A stretch of 7,214 nt of DNA from Candidatus Pacearchaeota archaeon. Its GTDB lineage: Archaea; Nanobdellota; Nanobdellia; Pacearchaeales; GW2011-AR1. How positions within the stretch are numbered: position 1 is the first letter of the stretch; the number at the start of each line of letters is the position of its first letter. Both the position numbers and the translations under genes were made by a program. This document shows positions 5,066 to 7,214 of this stretch, piece after piece. Under the pieces are notes generated by a model. The model made no database searches, was not told the origin of the DNA, and saw nothing but the letters and a program-made list of their open reading frames with translations. The stretch spans positions 1 through 7,214 of the forward strand of contig JACQLL010000057.1 of NCBI GenBank assembly GCA_016234025.1, read 5' to 3'.

Positions 5066-5078
5066 TGTAAATTTTACA
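5066..5078. promoter_or_regulatory. Perfect palindrome, candidate Lrp operator
   Basis: TGTAAATTTTACA is two perfect 6-bp arms around one central base. It sits between the two divergent TATA boxes, about 14 bases behind the Lrp TATA box and about 18 before that of the orphan gene. A/T-rich dyads of about this length are typical archaeal Lrp targets, so autoregulation plus control of the orphan gene is likely, but this is inference. Confidence 0.42.
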
Positions 5079-5095
5079 ACTTTTTTAGGTATAAA

Positions 5096-5104
5096 CTTAT
5101 ATAG
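5096..5104 (+). promoter_or_regulatory. TATA box of the orphan coiled-coil gene
   Basis: CTTATATAG is centred about 25 bases before the ATG at 5125. No Shine-Dalgarno sequence precedes the ATG, so a leaderless mRNA is likely. Confidence 0.5.
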
Positions 5105-5124
5105 ATGTGAAAATTAATTAGTAT

Positions 5125-5610
5125 ATGAGTGTTGATGATATCTTGAATAAAGTAAGCAGTGACAGAGAAAGGTTGACAGCAATACGAGGTGCAATGAACC
5201 ATCCTTCTCTTTCAAGTAGCGAAAAAGAAACTCTAAAGAGGGAAGAATGCAGAATTACTGGACAGGACTACGGTGCAGTAAAGAGATCTGAAGAACAAGC
5301 GCGAAATGAAGCTCAAATGAACAGAGAAATTGCCGATGTAAATATGGAATATCTGAAAAAAAGAGACGAATTATCTAAGGAGTGGGAAAAGTATGGAAAA
5401 GTTGTTCCACCAAAATACAGCAGAACATTTGTTCCATCAGGTGTTCCTCATAATCAAGGAACACACCATATCGAATTAGTAAGGGAGAGATATACTACTA
5501 ATAAATTCGGAAAGAGTAAAGAGTTGAAAAATGTCGAAAGAAAAATGGCTCAACTTGAAGAAAAAAATAGAAAAGATGTTGAAGCGATAAAGAAAAAACA
5601 TGGTAAATAA
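5125..5610 (+). CDS. Charged coiled-coil-like protein, function unknown
   Basis: I do not recognise this 161-residue protein. It is very hydrophilic, rich in Glu, Lys, Arg and Asn, with no signal peptide or membrane segment. Residues about 50-90 (with EEQARNEAQMNREI and EYLKKRDELSKEWEKYG) and 132-158 (with NVERKMAQLEEKNRKDVEAI) look like two long helices able to form coiled coils. A linker between them (about 92-130) is rich in Pro, Gly, Thr and His, including VVPPKYSRTFVPSGVPHNQG. The layout suggests an antiparallel hairpin or scaffold protein. It has its own TATA box, is divergent from the Lrp gene across a palindrome, and lies 51 bases before the rtcB start on the same strand. Codon use looks like its neighbours. 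The start is supported by TATA spacing. Confidence 0.6.
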   Translation: MSVDDILNKVSSDRERLTAIRGAMNHPSLSSSEKETLKREECRITGQDYGAVKRSEEQARNEAQMNREIADVNMEYLKKRDELSKEWEKYGKVVPPKYSRTFVPSGVPHNQGTHHIELVRERYTTNKFGKSKELKNVERKMAQLEEKNRKDVEAIKKKHGK

Positions 5611-5632
5611 ATTAGGATAATTAATCAAAACC

Positions 5633-5652
5633 CTTAAATTCTCCTCCTTCTT
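5633..5652 (+). promoter_or_regulatory. rtcB promoter with CTCCTTCTT element
   Basis: CTTAAAT (5633-5639) lies about 26 bases before the ATG at 5662. CTCCTTCTT follows at 5644-5652, nine bases before the ATG, matching the arrangement upstream of archease. No ribosome binding site is seen. Confidence 0.48.
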
Positions 5653-5661
5653 ATCGAAGTT

Positions 5662-7065
5662 ATGTCAAACGAAAATGTCCACATACTTCCAAAAGAAAAA
5701 AACATGCTTGTCCCAGGCGTAGTGTTTGCTTCTCCCAAACTATTTGAAAAAATAGAAAAAGACGCAACTCTGGAGCAGGTGAAAAATGTTGCGCAACTTC
5801 CGGGAATTGTCGAGAAGTCGATAGCAATGCCCGATGCTCATCAGGGTTATGGTTTTTCCGTCGGTGGCGTCGCTGCTTTTGATTTGGAAAAAGGAATCAT
5901 TTCTCCGGGAGGAATCGGCTTCGATATTAATTGCGGAGTTAGATTGTTAAGAACAAATCTTGAGAAGAAAGAATTCTTGAAAAAGAGAGAACAAATTTTA
6001 AGCGAGATGTATAAACAGATTCCGAGCGGTGTTGGAAGAGGCAGTGAATTTAAGTTAGGTGATAAAGAGTTGGGCGAGGTCTTGGAAAAAGGAGTTCGTT
6101 GGGCAGTTGAAAATGGCTACGCAAATTCAAACGACGAAAACCACATCGAAGACAAAGGTTGTATTCACGGAGCTAACCCAAGAAACGTATCGCAAAGAGC
6201 AAAGGCACGTGGGAAAAACCAGCTTGGTAGCATTGGAGCAGGAAATCATTTCTTGGAAGTGCAGTTTGTCGAGGAAATTTTCGACGAGAAAATAGCTGAT
6301 ACATTTTCTCTTTCAAAAAATCAGGTTGTCGTTTTAATTCACACCGGGAGCAGAGGTCTTGGGCATCAGGTCGCTTCCGATTATATCAGGGCAATGGAAA
6401 AGGAATTTGGCTGGGAAAATTTACCGGACAGACAGTTGGCTTGCGCCCCGATAAATTCAAAACTTGGAAAGGAATATTTGTCTGCGATGGCTGCCGCCGC
6501 TAATTTTGCCTTTGTTAACAGACAGCTGATAACTCATAAAGTCAGGCAGAGTTTTGAAAAATATTTTTCCAAAGTCAAAATAGAAGTAGTTTATGACATA
6601 GCGCACAACATTGCGAAGTTTGAAGAATTTTCCGTTAACGGAAGAAAACAAACTCTTTGCGTTCACAGAAAAGGCGCGACTCGTTCTTTCGGAAAAGGCA
6701 GAAAAGAAATTCCGCAAGATTATCGAGAGGTAGGTTGTCCTGTTTTTATACCGGGAAGCATGGGGACATCTTCTTACGTTTTAGTTGGAACAAACGATGC
6801 AAGAGATGTCTCGTTCGCATCGACGGCGCACGGAGCAGGAAGAGTCCTAAGCAGAACATCTGCGAAAAAGAATCTGTCTTTGGCAGAAGTAAAAAGCAAA
6901 CTAAAAGAACGAGACATTTTAATAAAGGCAGGAAGTGAAAAAGGAATCTTGGAAGAAGCTCCGGAAGCCTACAAAGATGTCGACGAGGTCGTGCGAGTCA
7001 GCGACGAGCTTGGCTTGGGAAAGAAGGTCGCCAAGTTAAGGCCGATGGGCGTTGTTAAGGGTTAG
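5662..7065 (+). CDS. rtcB: RtcB tRNA-splicing RNA ligase
   Basis: RtcB joins RNA ends bearing a 2',3'-cyclic phosphate (or 3'-phosphate) to a 5'-OH using GTP and Mn2+, and seals archaeal tRNA exons after endonuclease cleavage. The 467 residues cover the whole family. The metal-binding set is complete: Asp88 and Cys91 in IGFDINCGVRLL, His196 in GAGNHFLEV, His227 in HTGSRGLGHQ, and His315 in YDIAHN. The histidine that carries GMP is His390 in STAHGAGRV. The N-terminal MPDAHQGYGFSVGGVAAF and the C-terminal RPMGVVKG are standard. There is no intein, unlike some archaeal RtcB genes. It has its own promoter, resembling that of archease, which encodes its activator. It follows the orphan gene by 51 bases, so some cotranscription is possible. 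Confidence 0.97.
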   Translation: MSNENVHILPKEKNMLVPGVVFASPKLFEKIEKDATLEQVKNVAQLPGIVEKSIAMPDAHQGYGFSVGGVAAFDLEKGIISPGGIGFDINCGVRLLRTNLEKKEFLKKREQILSEMYKQIPSGVGRGSEFKLGDKELGEVLEKGVRWAVENGYANSNDENHIEDKGCIHGANPRNVSQRAKARGKNQLGSIGAGNHFLEVQFVEEIFDEKIADTFSLSKNQVVVLIHTGSRGLGHQVASDYIRAMEKEFGWENLPDRQLACAPINSKLGKEYLSAMAAAANFAFVNRQLITHKVRQSFEKYFSKVKIEVVYDIAHNIAKFEEFSVNGRKQTLCVHRKGATRSFGKGRKEIPQDYREVGCPVFIPGSMGTSSYVLVGTNDARDVSFASTAHGAGRVLSRTSAKKNLSLAEVKSKLKERDILIKAGSEKGILEEAPEAYKDVDEVVRVSDELGLGKKVAKLRPMGVVKG

Positions 7066-7085
7066 TGAGAATTCTTAGAACAAGT

Positions 7086-7196
7086 TGGTAAACAAAGTTC
7101 GCTTCCTAAATTAAAGTAAAAAATAAGAAGCGAATTTGGGAAAATTCCGACGGCACAAAGCAGATTGCCGAAGGCAAAGGAATTTTCTGTTTACCA
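7086..7196 (+). ncRNA. Predicted three-way-junction structure, candidate RNA
   Basis: These 111 bases downstream of rtcB fold almost completely. P1 is a 9-bp closing stem TGGTAAACA/TGTTTACCA (7086-7094 with 7188-7196). P2 is an 11-bp stem (7095-7105 with 7127-7137, one G·U, 21-base loop). P3 is a 9-bp stem GAAAATTCC/GGAATTTTC (7140-7148 with 7179-7187), capped by CGGCA/TGCCG (7151-7155 with 7166-7170). Only two G's (7138-7139) are unpaired at the junction. The G·U pair is allowed only on the + strand, a weak hint that this strand is the RNA. An alternative hairpin TTGCC-GAA-GGCAA (7165-7177) excludes the P3 cap. It may be a free small RNA, a 3' UTR structure of rtcB, or a MITE with 9-bp inverted ends; I see no target-site duplication and know no matching family. 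Bases 7197-7214 show nothing further. Confidence 0.42.
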
Positions 7197-7214
7197 TGTG
7201 TTTGAAGACCGAGC

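Noticed and set aside
6059..6938. Three short open frames inside rtcB (both strands)
   Set aside because: They lie inside an intact RtcB with all catalytic residues and are shadows of its coding sequence.

Overview
The window looks archaeal. It is clearly A+T-rich and holds an intron-containing tRNA without an encoded CCA end, an archease, an archaeal-type RtcB RNA ligase, a small archaeal Toprim protein and an Lrp/AsnC regulator. Nearly every transcription unit has a TATA-like box about 23-29 bases before its ATG and no convincing Shine-Dalgarno sequence, as expected for leaderless archaeal mRNAs. One 166-residue protein resembles, from memory, a family of uncharacterised proteins in DPANN archaea (Woesearchaeota/Pacearchaeota-like genomes). 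A DPANN lineage is therefore my best guess, not a proof.

Layout. Bases 1-207 hold a run of consecutive perfect hairpins and then a promoter. A two-gene unit follows on the + strand: a small winged-helix protein (208-489) and a small predicted lipoprotein (489-887). Facing it on the - strand is a unit read right to left: tRNA-Lys(CUU) with a 59-nt intron (1999-1866), a class I methyltransferase (1855-1265) and a Toprim protein (1268-897) that overlaps it by ATGA. Further right on the - strand are the conserved 166-aa protein (2539-2039), a membrane-anchored metzincin-like metalloprotease (3494-2577) and a small HAD-fold protein (4000-3563). Between HAD and the divergent archease gene lie two tandem compound palindromes that look like IS200/IS605-type ends (4014-4127). 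The archease (4166-4576) is tail-to-tail with an Lrp/AsnC gene (5022-4573). A divergent intergenic region with a perfect palindrome separates that gene from a charged, coiled-coil-like orphan (5125-5610). rtcB follows (5662-7065), and then a sequence that folds as a tight three-way junction (7086-7196).

How the genes fit together. The clearest theme is tRNA splicing. Splicing endonuclease (not in this window) would cut the tRNA-Lys precursor, RtcB would join the exons, and archease activates RtcB. The archease and rtcB promoters share a TTAAA / CTCCTTCTT arrangement, suggesting common control. The methyltransferase and Toprim genes have no promoter of their own just upstream and probably depend on the tRNA transcript. 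The rest (surface lipoprotein, protease, HAD protein, orphan) shows no obvious functional link.

Two N-terminal extensions were rejected. The methyltransferase frame runs open into the tRNA, and the HAD frame runs open through the palindromes; in both cases the conserved domain begins at an internal ATG.
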